A stretch of 64,000 bases of DNA from Ureibacillus sp. FSL W7-1570 (GCF_038593265.1 NZ_CP151979.1:3107001-3171000); one strand, 5' to 3'. Numbered from the stretch's first letter, positions 27,105 through 36,238 are shown. Numbers and translations are program-made. Notes: a model not told the origin generated them from the letters alone.

Positions 27105-28249
27105 ATGAACAATGGATTCAATTTGCAAATGAAATCAAAAAAATGTATGGAAAAGATGTTGTTCCTTTACATGAACCGACTTTTGATGAAAAAGAAATCG
27201 AATATGTGACAGAGTGTATTAAAACAGGTTGGGTCTCATCAGTTGGTTCTTATGTTACTCGATTTGAAGAAGAATTAGCGAAATTCGTTGGTGCAAAGCG
27301 GGCAGTTGCCGTTGTAAATGGTACTGCCGCTTTGCATATTGCGCTTAAAATTGTAGGGGTAGAAGAAAATGATGAAGTCTTAATGCCATCATTGACATTT
27401 GTTGCCACTGCCAATGCAGCGTCTTATCTAGGAGCTATTCCACATTTTGTTGATGTTTCTTATGAAACTTTAGGAATGGACCCAATAAAATTGAATAAAC
27501 ATTTAGAAGAAATTGGTGTTCTAAGAAATGGAAAGCTCTATAATAAGCAAACTGGTAGACGGATTGCTGCTGTTGTTCCAATGCATACCTTTGGGCATCC
27601 TGTAGATTTGGATGGACTACTCGAAGTATGCGATAAATTCAATTTAGTATTAGTAGAAGATGCGGCTGAATCATTAGGTTCTTATTATAAAGGAAAACAT
27701 ACAGGCACGTTTGGAAAAGTAGCCGCATTTAGTTTTAATGGGAATAAAATTGTTACAACTGGCGGCGGGGGAGCAATTGTAACGAATGATGATGCGTTGG
27801 CTGATTATGCGAAACATCTAACAACCACCGCTAAAATTCCACATCGTTGGGAATATGTACATGACGAAATTGGCTATAACTATCGAATGCCGAATATTAA
27901 TGCGGCGTTGGGATGTGCGCAACTTGAGAAAATAAAAGTTTTCTTACGAAAAAAGAAATTATTAACAGAAAAATATGAACAATTAATATGTAATTTAGAA
28001 GGTGTACAACTTTTTAAGCAACCGTTGAACAGTGAGAGTAACTATTGGTTACAAACTTTAATTTTAGAAGATTCATTAAATCGAAATAAAGTACTCTCTT
28101 TTTTAAATGATAATGGTGTAATGAGTCGTCCAATTTGGCAGCCTCTTCATGAACTAAAAATGTATAAAAATAATCCGATGATGGAAATGAATACAACAAT
28201 GCAATTAAAACAGAAAATTGTGAATATTCCAAGTGCACCAATATTATAA
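27101..28249 (+). CDS. legC: PLP-dependent aminotransferase LegC
   Basis: This DegT/DnrJ/EryC1-family enzyme adds the 4-amino group to the keto sugar made by LegB. The 382-residue protein shows AVVNGTAALHIALKIVGV, DEVLMPSLTFVATANA, VEDAAESLGSYYKGKHTGTFG and the PLP-lysine segment FSFNGNKIVTTGGGGAIV. YNYRMPNINAALGCAQLEK near the C-terminus is typical of sugar aminotransferases. Its start overlaps the legB stop (ATGA). It is shared with other sugar pathways; the Leg assignment comes from the operon. Confidence 0.88.
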   Translation: MNEQWIQFANEIKKMYGKDVVPLHEPTFDEKEIEYVTECIKTGWVSSVGSYVTRFEEELAKFVGAKRAVAVVNGTAALHIALKIVGVEENDEVLMPSLTFVATANAASYLGAIPHFVDVSYETLGMDPIKLNKHLEEIGVLRNGKLYNKQTGRRIAAVVPMHTFGHPVDLDGLLEVCDKFNLVLVEDAAESLGSYYKGKHTGTFGKVAAFSFNGNKIVTTGGGGAIVTNDDALADYAKHLTTTAKIPHRWEYVHDEIGYNYRMPNINAALGCAQLEKIKVFLRKKKLLTEKYEQLICNLEGVQLFKQPLNSESNYWLQTLILEDSLNRNKVLSFLNDNGVMSRPIWQPLHELKMYKNNPMMEMNTTMQLKQKIVNIPSAPIL

Positions 28250-28264
28250 ATACGGGAGCGAAAT

Positions 28265-29392
28265 ATGAAACGTAAAATTTGCGTAGTTACAGCTACTCGT
28301 GCTGAATATGGATTACTATGTAACTTAATGAAAAGGATACAAGAAGATGAAGAATTTGAATTACAAATAGTTGCTACCGGTATGCATTTGTCACCTGAAT
28401 TTGGACTAACCTTCCATCAAATAGAAAAAGATGGGTTTTTTATTAATGAAAAAGTAGAAATTCTTATATCTTCTGATAGCCCTCAGGGAGTAGTAAAATC
28501 GATGGGCTTAGCAAATATTAGTTTTGCTGATGTGTTTGAAAGATTAAAACCGGATTTAATAATTATTTTAGGAGATCGTTTTGAAATGTTGTCGGTTGCC
28601 CAAACTGCTCTAATTATGCAAATTCCAATTGCTCATATACACGGGGGAGAATGTACATTCGGTGCTTATGATGATGCAATAAGACATTCAATAACAAAGA
28701 TGGCAACATGGCATTTTACAAGTTGTGAAACCCATCGTAAACGCGTAATTCAACTTGGGGAGCATCCAAGTAGAGTTTGGAATGTAGGAGCTTTAGGTGT
28801 TGATAACATTATTAATTTAAAATTAATGAACAAAGAAGAACTTTTTTCTGAATTAAATTTAGATACGAACAAAGAACTTTTTTTAATAACCTATCATCCA
28901 GAAACGAATGGAGATATATCAGGGATTGGAGTATTACTCAAGGTGTTGGAACGTTATAAAGATAAAAATTTAGTTTTTACAAAATCCAATGCGGATAACG
29001 GGGGTAGATTTATTAATCAACAAATTTTTAAGTTTGTAGAGAAAAATAAAAATGCATATTTATTTGATTCGTTAGGGCAGCTACGTTATTTAAGTGCAAT
29101 GAAATATGCAGAATTAGTGATTGGTAATTCTTCCAGTGCACTAATAGAAGCGCCATATTTACATACACCAAGTGTGAATATTGGGAATAGGCAGGCGGGA
29201 AGAGAACGTCCAAATTCTGTATTCGATTCAAAGCCGGAATATGAAATGTTACTACAAACTATAGATAAAGCATTACATTTTAAAGGACCTTATGAGCAAA
29301 TATACGGTAATGGAAAAGCATCTTTAAAAATCATGGATATATTAAAAAGTATTGAAAATTTTTATATCGTTAAGGAGTTTTATGATAAATGA
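28265..29392 (+). CDS. legG: Hydrolysing UDP-sugar 2-epimerase LegG (NeuC family)
   Basis: LegG removes the nucleotide and inverts C2 to release 2,4-diacetamido-2,4,6-trideoxymannose. The 375-residue protein has the NeuC/WecB hallmarks VTATRAEYGLL, ILGDRFEMLSVAQTALIM, IAHIHGGECTFGAYDDAIRH, YHPETNGD and VIGNSSSALIEAP. The start ATG 28265 has GGGAGCG upstream. The legI start overlaps its stop. Confidence 0.89.
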   Translation: MKRKICVVTATRAEYGLLCNLMKRIQEDEEFELQIVATGMHLSPEFGLTFHQIEKDGFFINEKVEILISSDSPQGVVKSMGLANISFADVFERLKPDLIIILGDRFEMLSVAQTALIMQIPIAHIHGGECTFGAYDDAIRHSITKMATWHFTSCETHRKRVIQLGEHPSRVWNVGALGVDNIINLKLMNKEELFSELNLDTNKELFLITYHPETNGDISGIGVLLKVLERYKDKNLVFTKSNADNGGRFINQQIFKFVEKNKNAYLFDSLGQLRYLSAMKYAELVIGNSSSALIEAPYLHTPSVNIGNRQAGRERPNSVFDSKPEYEMLLQTIDKALHFKGPYEQIYGNGKASLKIMDILKSIENFYIVKEFYDK

Positions 29393-30465
29393 ATAAAATT
29401 TATATTATTGCCGAAGCAGGAGTGAATCATAACGGTTCACTTGAAATTGCAAAAAAATTAGTGGATGTTGCCAAAATGGCTGGTGCAGATGCCGTAAAAT
29501 TCCAAACCTTTAAAACTGAAAATCTTGTAACAAAAACCGCACAACAAGCAAATTATCAAATTGAAAATTTAGGTGAAGCGACTTCTCAATTTGAAATGCT
29601 GAAACAATTGGAATTGAGCTTCGATGAATTTGCTCAGTTGCAAGAATATTGCAAGACTCAAAATATTGAATTTTTATCGACACCCTTTGATTTTGAGAGT
29701 GTCGATTTTCTTTTCGATGATTTGAAGATTTCAATTGCCAAAATACCTTCTGGAGAGTTAACAAATTTACCGCTTATTCATTATATTGCAACAAAGCAAA
29801 AGCCTATTATTTTATCCACCGGAATGGCGACGATAGATGAAATTCATGAAGCTTTGGCATTTATCGCATTTGGTTTTGCCAATCCAAAAGATTTTGTTTC
29901 ATTGGAACGGGTCAATGAATTTTATAAAACACAAGAAGCAAAAAATATTTTGAAAACATATGTAACAATTTTGCATTGTACCACTGAATATCCAGCACCA
30001 TTTGAAACTATCAATTTAAAGGCAATGGAGCAAATGGAAAAGGAATTTGAATTACCAGTGGGATTATCGGATCATTCGAAAGGAATATCGGTTCCGATTG
30101 CTGCAACAGCATTAGGTGCAAGAGTGATTGAAAAACATTTTACCCTTGATCGAACAATGGAAGGTCCAGATCATCTTGCTTCATTGGAGCCTGATGAATT
30201 AAAAGAAATGGTAAAAAGTATAAGAGAAGTAGAATTGGCATTAGGAACAGGAAAAAAAGAACCATCATTTATCGAGCTTGAAAACAGGAAAGCAGCTCGA
30301 AAAAGTTTAGTGGCTAAAAAATCAATTAAAGCTGGTGAAGTTTTTAATAAAGGCAATTTAACTATTAAACGACCTGGCAGCGGAATTCCTTCTAAATACT
30401 ATTGGTCTTATATTGGAAAAATTTCTAAAAAATCATATAAAAAGGACGATTTAATCGATGAATAA
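29389..30465 (+). CDS. legI: N,N'-diacetyllegionaminate synthase LegI (NeuB family)
   Basis: LegI condenses the LegG product with phosphoenolpyruvate to form legionaminic acid. The 358-residue protein has a TIM-barrel NeuB domain (IIAEAGVNHNGSLEIAKKL, DAVKFQTFKTENLVT, IPSGELTNLPLIHYIA, LSTGMAT, LHCTTEYPAPF, VGLSDHSKGIS, IEKHFTLDRTMEGPDHLAS). A C-terminal antifreeze-like SAF domain follows (ARKSLVAKKSIKAGEVF, KRPGSGIPS). Complete and in operon; its end overlaps the start of legH. Confidence 0.92.
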   Translation: MNKIYIIAEAGVNHNGSLEIAKKLVDVAKMAGADAVKFQTFKTENLVTKTAQQANYQIENLGEATSQFEMLKQLELSFDEFAQLQEYCKTQNIEFLSTPFDFESVDFLFDDLKISIAKIPSGELTNLPLIHYIATKQKPIILSTGMATIDEIHEALAFIAFGFANPKDFVSLERVNEFYKTQEAKNILKTYVTILHCTTEYPAPFETINLKAMEQMEKEFELPVGLSDHSKGISVPIAATALGARVIEKHFTLDRTMEGPDHLASLEPDELKEMVKSIREVELALGTGKKEPSFIELENRKAARKSLVAKKSIKAGEVFNKGNLTIKRPGSGIPSKYYWSYIGKISKKSYKKDDLIDE

Positions 30466-31084
30466 GCCAATAATTATTCTTGGAAATGGCGGTCATGCTT
30501 CTGTTTTAACAGAGATATTATTGAGTCAAAATCGCAACATTATTGGTTTTACAGCCCCAAAAAAAGAAGAAAATCAGTTCGGTATACCTTATTTAGGAAA
30601 TGATGAAAAGATTTTAAAATATGATTCAAAAGAAGTGGAATTAGTATTAGGAATTGGATCTGTTGGTGTTAATGATTTTAGACGGAAAATATTTGAATTA
30701 TTTATAAATGAGGATTATACCTTTGTTAATGTAATTCACCCATCTGCAATTCTTGCTCCATCTGTAAAGTTGGGACAAGGTGTTCAAATTATGGCAGGTG
30801 CAATTATTCAAACAAATACTATTATTGACGATAATACTATTGTCAACACAGGTTCAAAAATTGATCATGATTGTGAAATTGGTGCCCACGTTCATTTAGC
30901 ACCAGGCACGACTCTTTCTGGTGGAGTAAAAATAGGAAATGGAACCCATGTGGGAACAGGAGCTTCGATTATTCAAAATATTCGTATAGGAAATAATTGT
31001 TTGGTTGGTGCTGGAGCTGTTGTTATTCATGATATTAATCATGATGTAAAAGCGGTAGGTGTGCCTGCAAAGGAAGTGAGATGA
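30458..31084 (+). CDS. legH: Sugar N-acetyltransferase LegH (PglD/NeuD-like)
   Basis: This enzyme acetylates the 4-amino sugar made by LegC. The 208-residue protein has an N-terminal PglD domain (PIIILGNGGHASVLTEILLS, ELVLGIGSVGVNDFRRKIFEL). A left-handed beta-helix of hexapeptide repeats follows, with ASVKLGQGVQIMAGAIIQTNT, VNTGSKIDHDCEIGAHVHLAPG and GTGASIIQNIRIGNNCLVGAGAVV. It has a ribosome binding site inside the legI tail. The next gene starts right after its stop. Confidence 0.88.
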   Translation: MNKPIIILGNGGHASVLTEILLSQNRNIIGFTAPKKEENQFGIPYLGNDEKILKYDSKEVELVLGIGSVGVNDFRRKIFELFINEDYTFVNVIHPSAILAPSVKLGQGVQIMAGAIIQTNTIIDDNTIVNTGSKIDHDCEIGAHVHLAPGTTLSGGVKIGNGTHVGTGASIIQNIRIGNNCLVGAGAVVIHDINHDVKAVGVPAKEVR

Positions 31085-32143
31085 ATGAAAGATTGGAAGT
31101 CAATTATTGTTAGTGAAAACAATACCCTTTTAGAAACAATGAAAATAATTGATCAGTCTACGCTACAATTTGCAGTAGTAGTAGATGTAAATGGTAGACT
31201 ATTAGGAACTGTGACGGATGGAGATATACGTAGAAGTATTTTACGGGGGGATTCTTTAGATGTGAAAATTACAGAAGTAATGAATCCTTCCCCTATTACT
31301 GCTTTAGTTGGACAATCTAGAAATAAATATTTTCGAGTAATGAGGGAAAAAAAACTTAAACAGCTTCCTATTGTTGATAAAAACAATAGAATTATCGATA
31401 TTTTATTCCTTGATAAAGCAGTTTCTAATAATGATAATTTAGTAGTATTAATGGTTGGCGGTTTAGGGACTAGATTAAGACCTCTAACAAATGAAATCCC
31501 TAAACCAATGTTGCAAGTTGGGGGGAAACCCATTTTGGAAACAATTATAGAAGGATTTAAACAATGTGGATTTACAAATTTTATTTTAAGTGTCAACTAT
31601 AAAAAAGAAGTGATTCAAAATTACTTTCAAAATGGTGGAGCATTTGATGTGAATATTTCTTATATAGAAGAAACAAAAAGAATGGGGACTGCTGGCGCTC
31701 TATCATTATTACCTATAAAACCATTAAAACCTTTTTTTGTAATGAACGGAGATTTATTAACACAAGTAAATTTTGAACAATTGATTCATTATCATATGGA
31801 GAATGAATCTTTGGCAACAATGTGTGTACGAGAATATGAATACCAAATACCATATGGTGTAATTGAAACTGATGGAGCAAGATTAATATCCATAAAAGAA
31901 AAACCAATACATAAAAGTTTTGTAAATGCTGGTATTTATGTTTTAAATCCCGAAACATTAGAATACATACCTAAAAATCAATTTTATGATATGCCGGAGT
32001 TATTTCAAAAATTATTAGACGAAGAAAAAAAGACAACGGTTTTTCCAATTAGAGAATATTGGTTGGACATCGGGAGAATGGATGATTTTGAAAGAGCCAA
32101 TTTAGAATTTAAGGAGCGTTATGAATGCAGCCGAAAATTTTAG
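31085..32143 (+). CDS. ptmE: CBS-domain nucleotidyltransferase, PtmE-like
   Basis: In Campylobacter jejuni PtmE makes GDP-GlcN for legionaminic acid synthesis. This 352-residue protein has the same layout. Two CBS motifs occupy about residues 1-115 (LLGTVTDGDIRRSILRG; LKQLPIVDKNNRIIDIL). An NTP-transferase domain follows, with VVLMVGGLGTRLRPLTNEIPKPML, FVMNGDLLTQVNF, FVNAGIYVLNPE and EYWLDIGRMDDFERANLEF. The nucleotide (GTP versus others) cannot be read from sequence. It overlaps legF by 19 bases. Confidence 0.83.
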   Translation: MKDWKSIIVSENNTLLETMKIIDQSTLQFAVVVDVNGRLLGTVTDGDIRRSILRGDSLDVKITEVMNPSPITALVGQSRNKYFRVMREKKLKQLPIVDKNNRIIDILFLDKAVSNNDNLVVLMVGGLGTRLRPLTNEIPKPMLQVGGKPILETIIEGFKQCGFTNFILSVNYKKEVIQNYFQNGGAFDVNISYIEETKRMGTAGALSLLPIKPLKPFFVMNGDLLTQVNFEQLIHYHMENESLATMCVREYEYQIPYGVIETDGARLISIKEKPIHKSFVNAGIYVLNPETLEYIPKNQFYDMPELFQKLLDEEKKTTVFPIREYWLDIGRMDDFERANLEFKERYECSRKF

Positions 32144-32814
32144 CTATTATTCCAGCTCGTGGAGGTTCAAAAGGTGTACCACGCAAAAATATCCGAGATT
32201 TAGCAGGTAAGCCCTTAATCGCTTGGACTATTGAAGAAGCAAAGAAATCCAAATATATTACGCGTTTAATATTATCGTCAGAAGATGAAGAAATCATTGA
32301 AGCGGCCAAAAAATATGGTTGTGAAGTTCCTTTTGTTCGACCAATTGAATTAGCTCAGGATAATACACCTGGTATAGAACCAGTTCTTCATGCAATTGAA
32401 AAATGTCCAGGGTATGATTATGTGTTATTATTACAGCCTACATCTCCTCTAAGAACTGTTGAGGATATTGATGGTTGTATTGAATTCCTATTAAATAAAA
32501 AATTAGACTTTTGTGTCAGTGTAACACATGCTGAAAAAAGTCCTTATTGGATGTACAATGTAGAAAAAAGTGGTCAAATGAATCCTTTAATAAAACAAGA
32601 GGAAGTGGCAACTAGAAGACAAGATTTGCCTCCAGTTTATATGTTAAATGGAGCATTATATATTGCGAAGGTAGAGAAGTTATTAGAGGAAAAATCATTC
32701 CTGACCCAAAATACAAAAGCATTTATTATGTGTAGAGAAAATTCATTTGATATTGATACCGAATTAGATTTTTTGATTTGTGAACAATTATTGAAACAAA
32801 GAGAAAAAGCTTAG
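32125..32814 (+). CDS. legF: CMP-legionaminic acid synthetase LegF (NeuA family)
   Basis: LegF activates legionaminic acid with CTP, producing the donor sugar for Maf. The 229-residue protein shows the cytidylyltransferase motifs ILAIIPARGGSKGVPRKNIRDLAGKPL, LLLQPTSPLRTVEDID, YMLNGALYIA and FDIDTELDFLICEQLL. It is the last gene of the island operon before a gene remnant and terminator. Together with legB, C, G, I, H and ptmE it completes a route from NDP-GlcNAc to CMP-Leg5,7Ac2. Confidence 0.9.
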   Translation: MQPKILAIIPARGGSKGVPRKNIRDLAGKPLIAWTIEEAKKSKYITRLILSSEDEEIIEAAKKYGCEVPFVRPIELAQDNTPGIEPVLHAIEKCPGYDYVLLLQPTSPLRTVEDIDGCIEFLLNKKLDFCVSVTHAEKSPYWMYNVEKSGQMNPLIKQEEVATRRQDLPPVYMLNGALYIAKVEKLLEEKSFLTQNTKAFIMCRENSFDIDTELDFLICEQLLKQREKA

Positions 32815-32817
32815 TAA

Positions 32818-32950
32818 TACGAAAGATGTAGCAATTATTGAAACTGAGCAATAAGGTAATAGGCATTTAAAAGCAATAATAAAAAATAAAGATGATCCTT
32901 GTATTGTTGAACCTTCTGAGCATTTTTTAGGACAGACTACATATTGGTAA
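32818..32950 (+). pseudogene. Possible remnant of a gene downstream of legF
   Basis: One frame reads NTKDVAIIETEQ, a TAA, then GNRHLKAIIKNKDDPCIVEPSEHFLGQTTYW and a stop. The composition is protein-like on both sides of the internal stop, but there is no start or ribosome binding site. I do not recognise the family. It may be the tail of a lost glycosylation gene. Confidence 0.35.
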
Positions 32951-32985
32951 TGCGTACGATAGATTGTACGCATTTTATTTTTTTA
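32949..32985 (+). terminator. Intrinsic terminator of the maf-leg operon
   Basis: AATGCGTAC pairs with GTACGCATT over an 8-base loop, followed by TTATTTTTTTATCC. Confidence 0.88.
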
Positions 32986-33007
32986 TCCACTTTTTTGTCA
33001 AACAGTA

Positions 33008-33032
33008 TAAATTTTTGTGAACCATCCGATAT
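33008..33032 (+). promoter_or_regulatory. SigD promoter of flaG-fliD-fliT-fliS
   Basis: TAAA (33008-33011), a 13-base spacer and TCCGATAT (33025-33032) match the flagellar sigma consensus almost fully. The promoter lies about 50 bases upstream of flaG and aligns with the flgM promoter at 16684-16709. Confidence 0.82.
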
Positions 33033-33083
33033 AACTATTAGAAAAATTCTCTTTTGTTCGGTTTCATTCAAGGAGGAAGATGT

Positions 33084-33443
33084 ATGCAAATTTCAGCAAA
33101 ATCAGCTGTTGAAGTTTCACAGGTTGTAAAAACGAACGATAATGCCCCTTTGGAAAAAGTCGGAGCGCAAGTAGATTCGGAAAATCCGGGCATTGCGAAA
33201 GAAGACCGTATCGAAATTTCAAAAGAAAAAATCGAGCAGGCAGTCAATTCCATGAACGAATTTCTGGAAATCAATCATCGCAGCACCAGATTTGTTTACC
33301 ATGATGAGTTGGAACGCTACTATGTTACGGTCATCGATCTGCAAACACAGGAAGTCATCAAAGAAATTCCGCCGAAAAAGCTGCTTGATGCCTTTTATGA
33401 AATGCAAAAACTCGTGGGAATGATCATAGACGAAAAAATTTAA
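33084..33443 (+). CDS. flaG: FlaG family flagellar protein (YvyC)
   Basis: FlaG proteins influence filament length and are encoded next to fliD. The 119-residue protein has a disordered N-terminal half and the conserved FlaG C-terminal region: IEQAVNSMNEFLEINHRSTRFVYH, ERYYVTVIDLQTQEVIKEIPPKKLLDAFYEM and VGMIIDEKI. ATG 33084 is set by AAGGAGGAAG; an upstream start at 33054 would include the ribosome binding site. fliD starts 12 bases after its stop. Confidence 0.9.
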   Translation: MQISAKSAVEVSQVVKTNDNAPLEKVGAQVDSENPGIAKEDRIEISKEKIEQAVNSMNEFLEINHRSTRFVYHDELERYYVTVIDLQTQEVIKEIPPKKLLDAFYEMQKLVGMIIDEKI

Positions 33444-33455
33444 GGAGGGGTTACA

Positions 33456-35306
33456 ATGGCAGACTCAGTTTCTTCAACGTCATCTTATTCCTATTTGCAG
33501 ACAGCCAATAAACGTTTGTCTGGACTTTCTTCAGGGATGGATATCGATTCGATTGTAGAAAAGCTCATGAAAGCTGAAAGTGCCAAAATGGAAAAACTTC
33601 AGCAACAAAAACAAAAATACGAATGGCAACGGGATGCTTATCGTGAGATCGACTTGAAGTTGGAGACATTTTCCAAAAACCTTTTCGACCAATTCGGTTT
33701 GCAAAAAAGTTTGCTTGTCCGCAAAACATCCGTCAGCGACGGAAGCAAAGTCAGCGTCACAGCAGACAATACGGCTGTCGGAACGTTGAATCTCTCTTCC
33801 GTTTCCCAACTGGCGACATCCGCATCCAAATTGGGAAGTCAATTGATGACATCCGCCATTAACGGCCAACATAAATTATCCGATTTCGGAATTAATGGAA
33901 GCTCCGAAGGCACAGGCAGCTTTACGATCAAATTGAATGGCGAAGATGAAGGGAAAACGATCACTTATACAAAAGACGATACCATTGATACGCTGCTTTC
34001 CAAATTAAAAGATGCAGGCTTAACAAATGCAAAGATAACTAATGGAAAATTATCCCTTGGAAGCGATTCGGTAATAGTCGAAAACAACCCTAATTTTTTT
34101 ATGAAACTGGGATTTTCGGTTGATGGCAATACGTTATCCGAAAGCAACGAGGAAGCAACAATCAATATTAAAGCCAATTCCGCTACGCTTTTAAAAGATA
34201 TAAAAAATTTTAGTGAAACCAATGGATCGTTCACTTTAAGTGTCATCCAAAGTGACGGCTCGATGAAGGATACAAAAATCAACTATTCCAGCTCGGATAC
34301 CATCGAAGATTTGGTGAAGTCCATCAATACTTCCGGTGCAGGGGTTACGGTTGTATTCGGCAACGGCCAGATGTCCATCACTGCCAATGCTACAGGCAGT
34401 GTGGCAGGAGGCGCCATTCAGATCAAAGAGGATAATGAAAATTTATTTAACGTTCTTGGATTCACTTCAGGCTCTTCAAAATTCGTTGCTAATGGAACGA
34501 ATGCCATCTACACAATCAACGGCATCCAAAAGGAAAGCACATCCAATTCCATCAAAGAGTCGGGATATTCAATTACATTGAAACAGACATTCAATCAGGC
34601 CAATGATCCAAATTATAATGGCACGGTTACCATTTCTTCTTCCATTGATACGGACGGCATGGTTGAAAAAATCAAATCATTCGTTAACATGTATAACGAA
34701 ATTATTGAAAGTATCAACACGCCGTTAAAAGAAAAGAAAAATTTGAATTATCCGCCGTTGACTGATGCGCAGAAAGCGGAAATGACCGAAGAGCAGATTA
34801 AAAAATGGGAAGAGAAGGCAAAACAAGGGTTGTTGCGGAATGACACCATCCTCAGCACGGCGCTTTCCGGAATGCGGAATGCGATTTATACGGTCAGTGA
34901 AAATAATCCATTCAAAGGTTTGTTCAATATCGGTGTTACAACCACTGCCACTTATACGGATGGCGGAAAACTTCAATTGGATGAGGACAAACTGAAAGAA
35001 GCCATTGCCAAGGATCCGGAAGCGGTGGTAAAACTTTTCACCGATTCCGAAAATGGCGTTGTTGCAAAATTGCGTACAGCCGTGGATACGGCAAGTAAAC
35101 AAATTGATGACAAAGCGGGTAAAACTTCTTTTGCCGATAATACTTATTCCCTTGGCAGAACCATCAGTTCGTTGGATGATCAAATTGAAGCATGGAAAGA
35201 CCGTTTAAAAGCTATCGAAGAACGTTATTATAATCAATTTACAAGAATGGAAGAAGCCATCAATAAAGCCAATATGCAATCGAGTCTGTTTATGCCATCG
35301 TACTAA
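33456..35306 (+). CDS. fliD: Flagellar filament cap protein FliD
   Basis: FliD caps the filament and guides flagellin folding. The 616-residue protein has the N-terminal FliD domain (RLSGLSSGMDIDSIVEKLMKAE, QKQKYEWQRDAYREIDLKLETF) and hook-associated IN-type repeats in the middle (GTGSFTIKLNGEDEGKTITYT; FTLSVIQSDGSMKDTKINYSS). The C-terminal domain shows IDTDGMVEKIKSFVNMYNEII and IEAWKDRLKAIEERYYNQFTRMEEAI. ATG 33456 follows AGGAGGGG. It is in operon with flaG and fliT. Confidence 0.94.
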   Translation: MADSVSSTSSYSYLQTANKRLSGLSSGMDIDSIVEKLMKAESAKMEKLQQQKQKYEWQRDAYREIDLKLETFSKNLFDQFGLQKSLLVRKTSVSDGSKVSVTADNTAVGTLNLSSVSQLATSASKLGSQLMTSAINGQHKLSDFGINGSSEGTGSFTIKLNGEDEGKTITYTKDDTIDTLLSKLKDAGLTNAKITNGKLSLGSDSVIVENNPNFFMKLGFSVDGNTLSESNEEATINIKANSATLLKDIKNFSETNGSFTLSVIQSDGSMKDTKINYSSSDTIEDLVKSINTSGAGVTVVFGNGQMSITANATGSVAGGAIQIKEDNENLFNVLGFTSGSSKFVANGTNAIYTINGIQKESTSNSIKESGYSITLKQTFNQANDPNYNGTVTISSSIDTDGMVEKIKSFVNMYNEIIESINTPLKEKKNLNYPPLTDAQKAEMTEEQIKKWEEKAKQGLLRNDTILSTALSGMRNAIYTVSENNPFKGLFNIGVTTTATYTDGGKLQLDEDKLKEAIAKDPEAVVKLFTDSENGVVAKLRTAVDTASKQIDDKAGKTSFADNTYSLGRTISSLDDQIEAWKDRLKAIEERYYNQFTRMEEAINKANMQSSLFMPSY

Positions 35307-35342
35307 TCAGATACTTATGCTTTTTGTCAGGAGAGTCGTTCA

Positions 35343-35702
35343 ATGGACTTAATTCAACAATTGCTGCAAGTGTCAGCGAAACTTTACAAGCATTTATCCG
35401 CGTTCCCTTCCGGCGAGGAAAGGACCGAATACATTGATGAAGTCAATGGGTTGCTGGATGAACGGGGAACACTTGTGAAGCAACTGCGGGAACAAAATTT
35501 TCAATATGATGAAACCGATGAAACCCATGTCACTTTATATAAGTTGGACAAAGGGATCCGGGAAAGGTTGGATCTTTTGTTCAATGAAGTCAAGGCGGAT
35601 TTAAAAAAATTCAACGATACCAAGAAATATGAAAAGCAATATATCAATCCATATGCGAGTGTACAGGCAATGGATGGCAGATATTACGACAAAAGAAAAT
35701 AA
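35343..35702 (+). CDS. fliT: Flagellar chaperone FliT
   Basis: FliT is the export chaperone of the cap protein FliD. This 119-residue, mostly helical and charged protein (YIDEVNGLLDERGTLVKQL, LDKGIRERLDLLFNEVKADLKKF) sits between fliD and fliS. It ends with the KQYINPYASVQAMDGRYYDKRK tail seen in bacillal FliT. ATG 35343 follows AGGAGAG. The call rests mainly on size, fold pattern and place, since FliT sequences vary widely. Confidence 0.82.
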   Translation: MDLIQQLLQVSAKLYKHLSAFPSGEERTEYIDEVNGLLDERGTLVKQLREQNFQYDETDETHVTLYKLDKGIRERLDLLFNEVKADLKKFNDTKKYEKQYINPYASVQAMDGRYYDKRK

Positions 35703-35705
35703 TGC

Positions 35706-35732
35706 GGATTGCTTTTTATAGCAATCCGGTTA
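35706..35732 (+). other. Short hairpin between fliT and fliS
   Basis: GGATTGC and GCAATCC form a 7-bp stem with an 8-base loop and a weak GGTTATTT tail. It could reduce read-through or stabilise mRNA ends. Confidence 0.4.
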
Positions 35733-35754
35733 TTTCCAAAAAGGAGAGTCTTAC

Positions 35755-36159
35755 ATGGCATTACAAAATACTGCATACAACGCTTATAAACAAAACAGCA
35801 TCAACACCGCTTCCCCAGGCGAATTGACGCTTATGCTATACAATGGCTGCATTAAATTTTTGAATGTGGCAAAAAAAGCCATCGAAGAAAAACACATGGA
35901 AGAAAAAAATGTCAATCTTCAGAAAGCCCAAAATATCATTAACGAACTGATGGTTACACTCAATATGGATTATGAAATTTCAAAACAAATTCTTCCATTA
36001 TATGAATATATGAATCGCCGATTAGTGGAAGCAAACATCAAAAATGATCCGGAGATTGTGGAAGAAGTGATCGGGCTTGCTACTGAGTTCCGTGACACTT
36101 GGAAAGAGGTCATTAAATTGAATCGCCAACAGCATTATCAAAACGTACAACAAGTGTAA
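35755..36159 (+). CDS. fliS: Flagellin export chaperone FliS, copy 1
   Basis: FliS binds the flagellin C-terminus in the cytoplasm and prevents premature polymerisation; in bacilli it also takes part with FliW and CsrA in controlling flagellin levels. The 134-residue protein has the signature AYNAYKQNSINTASPGELTLMLYNGCIKFL. The helical bundle LPLYEYMNRRLVEANIKND and ATEFRDTWKEVIKLNRQQ follow. AAAGGAGAG precedes the start. A near-twin lies at 38628-39032. Confidence 0.95.
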   Translation: MALQNTAYNAYKQNSINTASPGELTLMLYNGCIKFLNVAKKAIEEKHMEEKNVNLQKAQNIINELMVTLNMDYEISKQILPLYEYMNRRLVEANIKNDPEIVEEVIGLATEFRDTWKEVIKLNRQQHYQNVQQV

Positions 36160-36200
36160 GTTGTTTTTGAAACAGTTCCTTATTTTATTTCCCCTCAAAG

Positions 36201-36238
36201 ACCCCTTACATTCGACTTTAGGATGTAAGGGGTTTTTC
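36201..36238 (+). terminator. Intrinsic terminator of the fliD-fliS operon
   Basis: ACCCCTTACAT pairs with ATGTAAGGGGT, followed by TTTTC. The 36239-36468 stretch after it is AT-rich and holds no gene; I found no convincing SigD promoter for the second flagellin there. Confidence 0.88.
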
